DNA from: Ulva prolifera
Lineage: Eukaryota > Chlorophyta > Ulvophyceae > Ulvales > Ulvaceae
Reading direction: 5' to 3'
DNA: 64,000 bases
Assembly (NCBI GenBank): GCA_023078555.1
Contig: CM041197.1
Location: 5,973,810-6,037,809 of the forward strand
Shown here: one piece after another, positions 34,801-47,553 of the stretch
Numbering within the stretch: position 1 is the stretch's first letter
Layout: each line of letters begins with the position of its first letter
Position numbers and translations under genes: made by a program
Notes under the pieces: model-generated
Seen by the model: only the letters and a program-made list of their open reading frames with translations
The model's database searches: none
Told to the model about the DNA's origin: nothing

Positions 34801-36356
34801 GAGGTCTGCTGGACAACTCGAGCGAAGCCCTGTGTCAGGGTAGGACCGAGGTGTCACTCGTGACGGGGACACCACAGCCACTACCATGCATGCGCGAGTG
34901 AAGGCAGTGCCCTGCGTACAACAACCCGCACGAATACATGCAATGCTGCCAAACGACACAGCAAAAGTGTAAAGTCAGGAGCGCACGAGCGCGTGGATGA
35001 GGTCAGAGTGGAAGGATTCCACGTCCGCTAAGACCGGAGCGCCCGAGGTCAGCTGGTACACCGGGGTGGCAGGGACCCCATTTGTGTTGGCCAGCATTGC
35101 GTGACACCGGTCCCCAATGTGCCGGGCTACCGAATCGGCCGGCTGGAGCAGCTTTTCATTCATGCGGCTGAATCGGCTGCAGTGTGCGTTTACGTACAGC
35201 ACCCACGCTACCAGAGGGTTGAGTCCCTCTGGAAGGTTGGAGGTGGGTCTCTCCCTGCTCCGGCCTGCCTCGGCCCCCCCCTCCGCGGCACTCTGCTTCC
35301 CGGCGGTCCACAGTTTTGTGGCATGTGGGGACAGGCCGGAGACGTACGAAGCCCATGCCCACACAATGTGTCGGGGTGTTGAGCACCAGAACACTGCACC
35401 GACGACTCCGATTAAGTGCCTTACCCAGGACCTCTGGGACACGCCAATGAACTACAGGTACTGCAACTATGTACAAACGCGGTGGTGTTGGCGCGCACGC
35501 GGGGGCGCCAAAGGGACTGACTGCCGCAGATGGAACGTGAGCACACCGTCAGGAGGCGGGGGGTCCGGGCCTTTGCGCTTTTCCCCCACGTTGGCGTGTG
35601 GGATCTCAAAGCGCTGGGCCAGCTCCGGATCTCTTGCCTCGGTGATTGCTGTTGTCCGGACGCCTGAATCGGTTACCTGGCCGGTCACCCTAACCTGCAC
35701 AGGTGGTGGCACTAACTCCTCACCCACTCCGCACACCGGCTGGGCCCCTTGTCAGTCGAACAGGCGGTCGCAGCGGAGCGAGGGTGCAGGTCATGAACAT
35801 GTGATACCGCCCACCTGCCCAACAGGCACACACCTCCGTCGTTCCCTTCAGAGGCTTCCACCTCCGGGGCTCCGTACACCCAACTGGGGTCTTCCCCTGT
35901 CCCTCCCACGAGGACACGAGCAGAGTCTGCTCGTGGAGCCAGCCGGCGAACAGGAGGCAGGCTGTAATGATCACCTCCTTGGCCGTACCCAGCTCCTCGT
36001 CCCGACTGGCGACCACGGCGTCCCGCAATACCAACCCCAGGCCCCACCACACATCAACCCCAGGCCCGGATGCTGGACCACTTGAGCCACCGACGCGGGC
36101 ACGGTCCGTAAAACGCCCGTCTCTAGTAATAAACGATCCCACTACTGGGATTCTCCTAGTGCGCATGCGGCCGACCAGTAAGTCTGCGCTGCGCGCGGAA
36201 GTCACCCCATGTTGGGTACTTGGCAGGCCTGCCACAGCTGCAGAATGGCGCGGATCCATGACTACAGGCCACAGTAGGAGATCAAATGCTTTTTCGCTAA
36301 AGCGATAACTACTCACAAGCTGCGCAAATATGCGTTTAAACTCGACGTCCTTCCGA
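31897..36356 (-). CDS. Unrecognised large multi-exon protein with Cys/His clusters and a 29-residue repeat region
   Basis: Six exons on the minus strand fit together in phase: 36356-35834, 35739-35499, 35393-34987, 34572-34288, 34211-33846 and 33737-31897, with introns of 94, 105, 414, 76 and 108 bp, all GT-AG. They give about 1,219 codons; the start is not resolved, and a frame over about 36590-36440 may be an earlier exon. Order of features: a helical segment with KDVEFKRIFAQL and LLLWPVVMDPRHS; a Pro-rich piece; a helical region (SDLIHAL joined to GDRVARALRPMW); a Cys/His-rich region with RRCGHL, LCPSH and CYKCAHP joined to CIFLW; a Lys/Ala-rich basic stretch; an acidic DSDSDTEES patch; the 29-residue repeats; and a Gly/Ala/Pro linker followed by a folded-looking C-terminus ending RRVCSVIFN. 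The Cys/His groups could bind zinc. I recognise no family. The last exon is in frame only if two extra C's at 33171-33179 are discounted. The gene converges on the protease gene; a functional link is only a guess. Confidence 0.55.
32745..33352 (-). repeat. Seven-copy 87-bp coding minisatellite (29-residue unit)
   Basis: The unit boundary motif CCGGACA starts near 32778 and recurs every 87 bp (next to last interval 89). Each unit encodes SGQGGPAPQPRGGGG followed by AAAPKPLGS and a four-residue variable end. Two unit types alternate strictly along the array: one ends ADAAM (TAGCTGCGTCAG on the plus strand), the other AAVV (CAACTGCGGCAG). So the array grew as 174-bp dimers. It lies inside the last exon of the minus-strand gene. 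The encoded region is expected to be disordered. Confidence 0.85.
33171..33179 (-). other. Frame-breaking C9 homopolymer in the coding minisatellite
   Basis: All other repeat units have seven C's at this place (before the G and the next C7); this unit has nine. The two extra bases shift the frame between the upstream part of the last exon and its C-terminal part. With seven C's the exon is 1,839 nt, exactly 613 codons including the stop. Either a sequencing or assembly error in a homopolymer, or a real inactivating mutation. Confidence 0.7.
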
Positions 36357-37085
36357 CTGCCTCAAAGTGCAACACCAGGTCTGCTAAGAACGCACGCGAT
36401 CAATACAATCCTGCCTCAACAGGCTCTAGATAGATCTATCCTGTCCTTCTGCAAGAGTCAGGTTCGAGGGCACCAAAGCAGCTGCATCGTGCTCTCTCGG
36501 ATGGGTGGATGACGTCATTCCACCAGAGTAGCCATTCGGCGAATGGCCACTCTGGACCAGCGCATGCATGCGTTATTGGAAAAGTATTTCGCAGCGCGAC
36601 GACCCTCGCATAACACTGTTTTACCTGCTGCCGCGCCAGAACTGCAGACTATTCGTCCTGATCAAATAAAACATCCAAGAATACAGTGCCCGCCGCCTCC
36701 AAGTTCTGGCCACAACGTCACCTGCCCAAAGTCTTGCTCATGCCGTCCAACTCGAACATGCTATAGCACCGTCGTTGATACTAGCCATCTAAGATGCAAA
36801 ACGAATCGTAGTAATATTGTATCTGCCCATCCACTGTGCGCAATAGCGTGGTCCAACGTGGCCTCGTAGCATGACAGCATCGCCCGCATTGACCAGCAGA
36901 TGCCAAGTATACGAGCACGGTCCGGCAGATAATGGGCGTGTCAACGGATAATACGGCGCCAAAGTCCAAGCACCTCGGATCCGGTGACATCGGAACGCTG
37001 CCGAGAAGTGACGGAGAGTCAACGGCCTATCCGAATCTGTCGGACGACACCCGGATCCGTCTCGCAATGTCGCCATTCTCCTAGT
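36357..37085. other. Region between the minus-strand gene and satellite 2
   Basis: About 730 bp without a supportable gene. On the minus strand a frame over roughly 36590-36440 (with EWPFAEWLLWWNDVIHP) could be a 5' exon of the unrecognised gene, but no splice pair can be fixed. On the plus strand an ATG frame at 36543-36869 starts MATLDQRMHALLEKYFAARR and then loses coding character. The two overlap, so at most one is real. Confidence 0.35.
36523..36555. repeat. 33-bp near-perfect inverted repeat
   Basis: Two 16-base arms around one central G: CCAGAGTAGCCATTCG and CGAATGGCCACTCTGG, with a single mismatch. It would form a stable hairpin as RNA or a cruciform. It is 167 bp upstream of the first resolved exon of the minus-strand gene and about 530 bp from satellite 2. 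It could be a protein-binding palindrome, a transposon end or a chance hairpin; I saw no second copy in the window. Confidence 0.8.
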
Positions 37086-38534
37086 GACAGTTTTCGCAGA
37101 ACGTGGTCTACACACTAGTAGGAATGCACGCGGGCACGAGGTCAATGAAAAATTTCCATCTGACACCCATTGGCATGATATGTATGTATACAACATGAAG
37201 AAGTGAGCGCGCCAATGTAAACGTACTCCCATGCATGCCTGCTTCGAAAGTACACAGTTTTTGAAGATCGTGATCTACACACCAGTTGTTATGCACGCGG
37301 GCATAGGCTCAATGTAAATCAGTATATCCGACACACATTAACATTATATGTATGTATACAACATGTAGAAATGAGCGCGTCGATGTAAAGGTACTCCCAG
37401 GCCTGCCTGCTTCGAAAGTACACAGTTTTCGAAGAACGTGGTCTATACACTAGTAGGAATGCACGCGGGCACGAGGTCAATGAAAATTTTCCATCTGACA
37501 CACATTGGCATGATATGTATGTATACAACATGAAGAAATGAGCGCGGTGTGTAAAGGCCCTCCCATGCATGTCTTCTCCGAAAGTACACAGTTTTTGAAG
37601 AATGTGGACTACACAACAGCTAGAATGCAAGCAGGCATGGGCTCAATGTAAATCAGTATATCTGACACACATAAATATTATATGTATGTATACAACATGT
37701 AGAAATGAGCGCGTCGATGTAAAGGTACTCCCAGGCCTGCCTGCTTCGAAAGTACACAGTTTTCGAAGAACGTGGTCTACACACTAGTAGGAATGCACGC
37801 GGGCACGAGGTCAATGAAACTTTTCCATCTGACACACATTGGCATGATATGTATGTATACAACATGTAGAAGTGAGCGCGCCAATGTAAACGTACTCTCA
37901 TGCATGCCTGCTTCGAAAGTACACAGTTTTCGCAGAACGTGGTCTACACACTAGTAGGAATGCACGCGGGCACGAGGTCAATGAAAATTTTCCATCTGAC
38001 ACACATTGGCATGATATGTATGTATACAACATGAAGAAATGAGCGCGGTGTGTAAAGGCCCTCCCATGCATGTCTTCTCCGAAAGTACACAGTTTTTGAA
38101 GAATGTGGACTACACAACAGCTAGAATGCAAGCAGGCATGGGCTCAATGTAAATCAGTATCTCTGACAAACATTGGCATGATATGTATGTATACAACATG
38201 TAGAAGTGAGCGCGCCAATGTAAACGTACTCCCATGCCTGCCAGCTTCGAAAGTACACAGTTTTTGAAGATCGTGGTCTACACACTAGTAGGAATGCACG
38301 CGGGCACGAGGACAATGAAAATTTTCCGTCTGACACACATTGGCATGATATGTATGTATACAACATGAAGAAATGAGCGCGGCGTGTAAAGGACCTCCCA
38401 TGCATGTCTTCTCCGAAAGTACACAGTTTTTGAAGAACGTGGACTACACAACAGCTAGAATGCAAGCAGGCATGGGCTCAATGTAAATCAGTATATCTGA
38501 CACACATAAATATTATATGTATGTATACAACATG

Positions 38535-40050
38535 TAGAAATGAGCGCGGTGTGTAAAGGCCCTCCCATGCATGTCTTCTCCGAAAGTACACAGTTTTTGA
38601 AGAATGTGGACTACACAACAGCTAGAATGCAAGCAGGCATGGGCTCAATGTAAATCAGTATATCTGACACACATAAATATTATATGTATGTATACAACAT
38701 GTAGAAATGAGCGCGTCGATGTAAAGGTACTCCCAGGCCTGCCTGCTTCGAAAGTACACAGTTTTCGAAGAACGTGGTCTACACACTAGTAGGAATGCAC
38801 GCGGGCACGAGGTCAATGAAACTTTTCCATCTGACACACATTGGCATGATATGTATGTATACAACATGTAGAAGTGAGCGCGCCAATGTAAACGTACTCC
38901 CATGCCTGCCAGCTTCGAAAGTACACAGTTTTTGAAGATCGTGGTCTATACACTAGTAGGAATGCACGCGGGCACGAGGACAATGAAAATTTTCCGTCTG
39001 ACACACATTGGCATGATATGTATGTATACAACATGAAGAAATGAGCGCGGCGTGTAAAGGACCTCCCATGCATGTCTTCTCCGAAAGTACACAGTTTTTG
39101 AAGAACGTGGACTACACAACAGCTAGAATGCAAGCAGGCATGGGCTCAATGTAAATCAGTATATCTGACACACATTAACATTATATGTATGTATACAACA
39201 TGTAGAAATGAGCGCGTCGATGTAAAGGTACTCCCAGGCCTGCCTGCTTCGAAAGTACACAGTTTTCGCAGAACGTGGTCTACACACTAGTAGGAATGCA
39301 CGCGGGCACGAGGTCAATGAAAATTTTCCATCTGACACACATTGGCATGATATGTATGTATACAACATGAAGAAATGAGCGCGGTGTGTAAAGGCCCTCC
39401 CATGCATGTCTTCTCCGAAAGTACACAGTTTTTGAAGAATGTGGACTGCACAACAGCTAGAATGCAAGCAGGCATGGGCTCAATGTAAATCAGTATATCT
39501 GACAAACATTGGCATGATATGTATGTATACAACATGTAGAAGTGAGCGCGCCAATGTAAACGTACTCCCATGCCTGCCAGCTTCGAAAGTACACAATTTT
39601 TGAAGATCGTGGTCTATACACTAGTAGGAATGCACGCGGGCACGAGGTCAATGAAAATTTTCCATCTGACACACATTGGCATGATATGTATGTATACAAC
39701 ATGAAGAAATGAGCGCGGTGTGTAAAGGCCCTCCCATGCATGTCTTCTCCGAAAGTACACAGTTGTTGAAGAATGTGGACTACACAACAGCTAGAATGCA
39801 AGCAGGCATGGGCTCAATGTAAATCAGTATATCTGACACACATAAATATTATATGTATGTATACAACATGTAGAAATGAGCGCGTCGATGTAAAGGTACT
39901 CCCAGGCCTGCCTGCTTCGAAAGTACACAGTTTTCGAAGAACGTGGTCTACACACTAGTAGGAATGCACGCGGGCACGAGGTCAATGAAACTTTTCCATC
40001 TGACACACATTGGCATGATATGTATGTATACAACATGTAGAAGTGAGCGC
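38535..40050. repeat. Long-range duplicated block in satellite 2 (pair with 42712-44227)
   Basis: Matches 42712-44227 at a constant offset of 4,177 bp, sharing rare variants such as GGACTGCACAACAGC and GTACACAATTTTTGAAG. Few differences: GTTGTTGAAG versus GTTTTTGAAG, and GTGGACTAC versus GTGGCCTAC. Confidence 0.75.
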
Positions 40051-42040
40051 GCCAATGTAAACGTACTCTCATGCATGCCTGCTTCGAAAGTACACAGTTT
40101 TTGAAGATCGTGATCTACACACCAGTTGTTATGCACGCCGGCATGGGCTCAATGTAAATCAGTATATCCGACACACATTAACATTATATGTATGTATACA
40201 ACATGTAGAAATGAGCGCGTCGATGTAAAGGTACTCCCAGGCCTGCCTGCTTCGAAAGTACACAGTTTTCGCAGAACGTGGTCTATACACTAGTAGGAAT
40301 GCACGCGGGCACGAGGTCAATGAAAATTTTCCATCTGACACACATTGGCATGATATGTATGTATACAACATGCAGAAATGAGCGCGGTGTGTAAAGGCCC
40401 TCCCATGCATGTCTTCTCCGAAAGTACACAGTTTTTGAAGAATGTGGACTACACAACAGCTAGAATGCAAGCAGGCATGGGCTCAATGTAAATCAGTATA
40501 TCTGACACACATTGGCATGATATGTATGTATACAACATGTAGAAGTGAGCGCGCCAATGTAAACGTACTCCCATGCCTGCCAGCTTCGAAAGTACACAGT
40601 TTTTGAAGATCGTGGTCTACACACTAGTAGGAATGCACGCGGGCACGAGGACAATGAAAATTTTCCGTCTGACACACATTGGCATGATATGTATGTATAC
40701 AACATGCAGAAATGAGCGCGGTGTGTAAAGGCCCTCCCATGCATGTCTTCTCCGAAAGTACACAGTTTTTGAAGAATGTGGACTACACAACAGCTAGAAT
40801 GCAAGCAGGCATGGGCTCAATGTAAATCAGTATATCTGACACACATTGGCATGATATGTATGTATACAACATGTAGAAGTGAGCGCGCCAATGTCAACGT
40901 ACTCCCATGCCTGCCAGCTTCGAAAGTACACAGTTTTTGAAGATCGTGGTCTACACACTAGTAGGAATGCACGCGGGCACGAGGACAATGAAAATTTTCC
41001 GTCTGACACACATTGGCATGATATGTATGTATACAACATGAAGAAATGAGCGCGGCGTGTAAAGGACCTCCCATGCATGTCTTCTCCGAAAGTACACAGT
41101 TTTTGAAGAACGTGGACTACACAACAGCTAGAATGCAAGCAGGCATGGGCTCAATGTAAATCAGTATATCTGACACACATTAACATTATATGTATGTATA
41201 CAACATGTAGAAATGAGCGCGTCGATGTAAAGGTACTCCCAGGCCTGCCTGCTTCGAAAGTACACAGTTTTTGAAGATCGTGGTCTATACACTAGTAGGA
41301 ATGCACGCGGGCACGAGGTCAATGAAAATTTACCATCTGACACACATTGGCATGATATGTATGTATACAACATGAAGAAATGAGCGCGGTGTGTAAAGGC
41401 CCTCCCATGCATGTCTTCTCCGAAAGTACACAGTTTTTGAAGAATGTGGACTACACAACAGCTAGAATGCAAGCAGGCATGGGCTCAATGTAAATCAGTA
41501 TATCTGACACACATAAATATTATATGTATGTATACAACATGTAGAAATGAGCGCGTCGATGTAAAGGTACTCCCAGGCCTGCCTGCTTCGAAAGTACATA
41601 GTTTTCGAAGAACGTGGTCTACACACTAGTAGGAATGCACGCGGGCACGAGGTCAATGAAACTTTTCCATCTGACACACATTGGCATGATATGTATGTAT
41701 ACAACATGTAGAAGTGAGCGCGCCAATGTAAACGTACTCTCATGCATGCCTGCTTCGAAAGTACACAGTTTTTGAAGATCGTGATCTACACACCAGTTGT
41801 TATGCACGCGGGCATGGGCTCAATGTAAATCAGTATATCCGACACATATTAACATTATATGTATGTATACAACATGTAGAAATGAGTGCGTCGATGTAAA
41901 GGTACTCCCAGGCTTGCCTGCTTCGAAAGTACACAGTTTTCGCAGAACGTGGTCTACACACTAGTAGGAATGCACGCGGGCACGAGGTCAATGAAAAATT
42001 TCCATCTGACACCCATTGGCATGATATGTATGTATACAAC
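39945..42040. repeat. Long-range duplicated block in satellite 2 (pair with 45458-47553)
   Basis: Matches 45458-47553 at offset 5,513 bp (about 33 monomers) with the same order of monomer variants and only scattered substitutions. It overlaps the end of the block starting at 38535, which shows nested rounds of copying. Confidence 0.75.
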
Positions 42041-42711
42041 ATGCAGAAATGAGCGCGGTGTGTAAAGGCCCTCCCATGCATGTCTTCTCCGAAAGTACAC
42101 AGTTTTTGAAGAACGTGGACTACACAACAGCTAGAATGCAAGCAGGCATGGGCTCAATGTAAATCAGTATATCTGACACACATAAATATTATATGTATGT
42201 ATACAACATGTAGAAATGAGCGCGGTGTGTAAAGGCCCTCCCATGCATGTCTTCTCCGAAAGTACACAGTTTTTGAAGAATGTGGACTACACAACAGCTA
42301 GAATGCAAGCAGGCATGGGCTCAATGTAAATCAGTATATCTGACACACATAAATATTATATGTATGTATACAACATGTAGAAATGAGCGCGTCGATGTAA
42401 AGGTACTCCCAGGCCTGCCTGCTTCGAAAGTACACAGTTTTCGAAGAACGTGGTCTACACACTAGTAGGAATGCACGCGGGCACGAGGTCAATGAAACTT
42501 TTCCATCTGACACACATTGGCATGATATGTATGTATACAACATGTAGAAGTGAGCGCGCCAATGTAAACGTACTCTCATGCATGCCTGCTTCGAAAGTAC
42601 ACAGTTGTTGAAGATCGTGATCTACACACCAGTTGTTATGCACGCGGGCATGGGCTCAATGAAAATTTTCCATCTGACACACATTGGCATGATATGTATG
42701 TATACAACATG

Positions 42712-44227
42712 AAGAAATGAGCGCGGTGTGTAAAGGCCCTCCCATGCATGTCTTCTCCGAAAGTACACAGTTTTTGAAGAATGTGGACTACACAACAGCT
42801 AGAATGCAAGCAGGCATGGGCTCAATGTAAATCAGTATATCTGACACACATAAATATTATATGTATGTATACAACATGTAGAAATGAGCGCGTCGATGTA
42901 AAGGTACTCCCAGGCCTGCCTGCTTCGAAAGTACACAGTTTTCGAAGAACGTGGTCTACACACTAGTAGGAATGCACGCGGGCACGAGGTCAATGAAACT
43001 TTTCCATCTGACACACATTGGCATGATATGTATGTATACAACATGTAGAAGTGAGCGCGCCAATGTAAACGTACTCCCATGCCTGCCAGCTTCGAAAGTA
43101 CACAGTTTTTGAAGATCGTGGTCTATACACTAGTAGGAATGCACGCGGGCACGAGGACAATGAAAATTTTCCGTCTGACACACATTGGCATGATATGTAT
43201 GTATACAACATGAAGAAATGAGCGCGGCGTGTAAAGGACCTCCCATGCATGTCTTCTCCGAAAGTACACAGTTTTTGAAGAACGTGGACTACACAACAGC
43301 TAGAATGCAAGCAGGCATGGGCTCAATGTAAATCATTATATCTGACACACATTAACATTATATGTATGTATACAACATGTAGAAATGAGCGCGTCGATGT
43401 AAAGGTACTCCCAGGCCTGCCTGCTTCGAAAGTACACAGTTTTCGCAGAACGTGGTCTACACACTAGTAGGAATGCACGCGGGCACGAGGTCAATGAAAA
43501 TTTTCCATCTGACACACATTGGCATGATATGTATGTATACAACATGAAGAAATGAGCGCGGTGTGTAAATGCCCTCCCATGCATGTCTTCTCCGAAAGTA
43601 CACAGTTTTTGAAGAATGTGGACTGCACAACAGCTAGAATGCAAGCAGGCATGGGCTCAATGTAAATCAGTATATCTGACAAACATTGGCATGATATGTA
43701 TGTATACAACATGTAGAAGTGAGCGCGCCAATGTAAACGTACTCCCATGCCTGCCAGCTTCGAAAGTACACAATTTTTGAAGATCGTGGTCTATACACTA
43801 GTAGGAATGCACGCGGGCACGAGGTCAATGAAAATTTTCCATCTGACACACATTGGCATGATATGTATGTATACAACATGAAGAAATGAGCGCGGTGTGT
43901 AAAGGCCCTCCCATGCATGTCTTCTCCGAAAGTACACAGTTTTTGAAGAATGTGGCCTACACAACAGCTAGAATGCAAGCAGGCATGGGCTCAATGTAAA
44001 TCAGTATATCTGACACACATAAATATTATATGTATGTATACAACATGTAGAAATGAGCGCGTCGATGTAAAGGTACTCCCAAGCCTGCCTGCTTCGAAAG
44101 TACACAGTTTTCGAAGAACGTGGTCTACACACTAGTAGGAATGCACGCGGGCACGAGGTCAATGAAACTTTTCCATCTGACACACATTGGCATGATATGT
44201 ATGTATACAACATGTAGAAGTGAGCGC
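42712..44227. repeat. Long-range duplicated block in satellite 2 (pair with 38535-40050)
   Basis: Same-orientation copy of 38535-40050. It diverges at its right edge, where GAGCGCGGTGTG replaces GAGCGCGCCAATG. Confidence 0.75.
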
Positions 44228-45457
44228 GGTGTGTAAAGGCCCTCCCATGCATGTCTTCTCCGAAAGTACACAGTTTTTGAAGAATGTGGACTACACAACA
44301 GCTAGAATGCAAGCAGGCATGGGCTCAATGTAAATCAGTATATCTGACACACATTGGCATGATATGTATGTATACAACATGTAGAAGTGAGCGCGCCAAT
44401 GTAAACGTACTCCCATGCCTGCCAGCTTCGAAAGTACACAGTTTTTGAAGATCGTGGTCTACACACTAGTAGGAATGCACGCGGGCACGAGGACAATGGA
44501 AATTTTCCGTCTGACACACATTGGCATGATATGTATGTATACAACATGCAGAAATGAGCGCGGTGTGTAAAGGCCCTCCCATGCATGTCTTCTCCGAAAG
44601 TACACAGTTTTTGAAGAATGTGGACTACACAACAGCTAGAATGCAAGCAGGCATGGGCTCAATGTAAATCAGTATATCTGACACACATTGGCATGATATG
44701 TATGTATACAACATGTAGAAGTGAGCGCGCCAATGTAAACGTACTCCCATGCCTGCCAGCTTCGAAAGTACACAGTTTTTGAAGATCGTGGTCTACACAC
44801 TAGTAGGAATGCACGCGGGCACGAGGACAATGAAAATTTTCCGTCTGACACACATTGGCATGATATGTATGTATACAACATGCAGAAATGAGCGCGGTGT
44901 GTAAAGGCCCTCCCATGCATGTCTTCTCCGAAAGTACACAGTTTTTGAAGAATGTGGACTACACAACAGCTAGAATGCAAGCAGGCATGGGCTCAATGTA
45001 AATCAGTATATCTGACACACATTGGCATGATATGTATGTATACAACATGTAGAAGTGAGCGCGCCAATGTAAACGTACTCCCATGCCTGCCAGCTTCGAA
45101 AGTACACAGTTTTTGAAGATCGTGGTCTACACACTAGTAGGAATGCACGCGGGCACGAGGACAATGAAAATTTTCCGTCTGACACACATTGGCATGATAT
45201 GTATGTATACAACATGAAGAAATGAGCGCGGCGTGTAAAGGACCTCCCATGCATGTCTTCTCCGAAAGTACACAGTTTTTGAAGAACGTGGACTACACAA
45301 CAGCTAGAATGCAAGCAGGCATGGGCTCAATGTAAATCAGTATATCTGACACACATTAACATTATATGTATGTATACAACATGTAGAAATGAGCGCGTCG
45401 ATGTAAAGGTACTCCCAGGCCTGCCTGCTTCGAAAGTACACAGTTTTTGAAGATCGT

Positions 45458-47553
45458 GGTCTACCCACTAGTAGGAATGCACGCGGGCACGAGGTCAATG
45501 AAATTTTTCCATCTGACACACATTGGCATGATATGTATGTATACAACATGTAGAAGTGAGCGCGCCAATGTAAACGTACTCTCATGCATGCCTGCTTCGA
45601 AAGTACACAGTTTTTGAAGATCGTGATCTACACACCAGTTGTTATGCACGCGGGCATGGGCTCAATGTAAATCAGTATATCCGACACATATTAACATTAT
45701 ATGTATGTATACAACATGTAGAAATGAGCGCGTCGATGTAAAGGTACTCCCAGGCCTGCCTGCTTCGAAAGTACACAGTTTTCGCAGAACGTGGTCTATA
45801 CACTAGTAGGAATGCACGCGGGCACGAGGTCAATGAAAATTTTCCATCTGACACACATTGGCATGATATGTATGTATACAACATGCAGAAATGAGCGCGG
45901 TGTGTAAAGGCCCTCCCATGCATGTCTTCTCCGAAAGTACACAGTTTTTGAAGAATGTGGACTACACAACAGCTAGAATGCAAGCAGGCATGGGCTCAAT
46001 GTAAATCAGTATATCTGACACACATTGGCATGATATGTATGTATACAACATGTAGAAGTGAGCGCGCCAATGTAAACGTACTCCCATGCCTGCCAGCTTC
46101 GAAAGTACACAGTTTTTGAAGATCGTGGTCTACACACTAGTAGGAATGCACGCGGGCACGAGGACAATGGAAATTTTCCGTCTGACACACATTGGCATGA
46201 TATGTATGTATACAACATGCAGAAATGAGCGCGGTGTGTAAAGGCCCTCCCATGCATGTCTTCTCCGAAAGTACACAGTTTTTGAAGAATGTGGACTACA
46301 CAACAGCTAGAATGCAAGCAGGCATGGGCTCAATGTAAATCAGTATATCTGACACACATTGGCATGATATGTATGTATACAACATGTAGAAGTGAGCGCG
46401 CCAATGTAAACGTACTCCCATGCCTGCCAGCTTCGAAAGTACACAGTTTTTGAAGATCGTGGTCTACACACTAGTAGGAATGCACGCGGGCACGAGGACA
46501 ATGAAAATTTTCCGTCTGACACACATTGGCATGATATGTATGTATACAACATGAAGAAATGAGCGCGGCGTGTAAAGGACCTCCCATGCATGTCTTCTCC
46601 GAAAGTACACAGTTTTTGAAGAACGTGGACTACACAACAGCTAGAATGCAAGCAGGCATGGGCTCAATGTAAATCAGTATATCTGACACACATTAACATT
46701 ATATGTATGTATACAACATGTAGAAATGAGCGCGTCGATGTAAAGGTACTCCCAGGCCTGCCTGCTTCGAAAGTACACAGTTTTTGAAGATCGTGGTCTA
46801 TACACTAGTAGGAATGCACGCGGGCACGAGGTCAATGAAAATTTACCATCTGACACACATTGGCATGATATGTATGTATACAACATGAAGAAATGAGCGC
46901 GGTGTGTAAAGGCCCTCCCATGCATGTCTTCTCCGAAAGTACACAGTTTTTGAAGAATGTGGACTACACAACAGCTAGAATGCAAGCAGGCATGGGCTCA
47001 ATGTAAATCAGTATATCTGACACACATAAATATTATATGTATGTATACAACATGTAGAAATGAGCGCGTCGATGTAAAGGTACTCCCAGGCCTGCCTGCT
47101 TCGAAAGTACACAGTTTTCGAAGAACGTGGTCTACACACTAGTAGGAATGCACGCGGGCACGAGGTCAATGAAACTTTTCCATCTGACACACATTGGCAT
47201 GATATGTATGTATACAACATGTAGAAGTGAGCGCGCCAATGTAAACGTACTCTCATGCATGCCTGCTTCGAAAGTACACAGTTTTTGAAGATCGTGATCT
47301 ACACACCAGTTGTTATGCACGCCGGCATGGGCTCAATGTAAATCAGTATATCCGACACACATTAACATTATATGTATGTATACAACATGTAGAAATGAGT
47401 GCGTCGATGTAAAGGTACTCCCAGGCTTGCCTGCTTCGAAAGTACACAGTTTTCGCAGAACGTGGTCTACACACTAGTAGGAATGCACGCGGGCACGAGG
47501 TCAATGAAAAATTTCCATCTGACACCCATTGGCATGATATGTATGTATACAAC
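45458..47553. repeat. Long-range duplicated block in satellite 2 (pair with 39945-42040)
   Basis: Same-orientation copy of 39945-42040. The region just after it (47440-48260) in turn resembles 37086-37900 at an offset of about 10,359 bp. Confidence 0.75.

Noticed and set aside
35720-36316. hAT-type transposase suggested by WPVVMDPRHS
   Set aside because: The resemblance to the DPR motif is short, and I see no dimerisation region, BED finger or catalytic residues in the rest of the model.
36543-36869. Plus-strand 108-codon frame starting MATLDQRMHALLEKYF
   Set aside because: The first 20 residues look protein-like, but the rest is not, the start lies inside the palindrome, and a minus-strand frame competes for the same bases.
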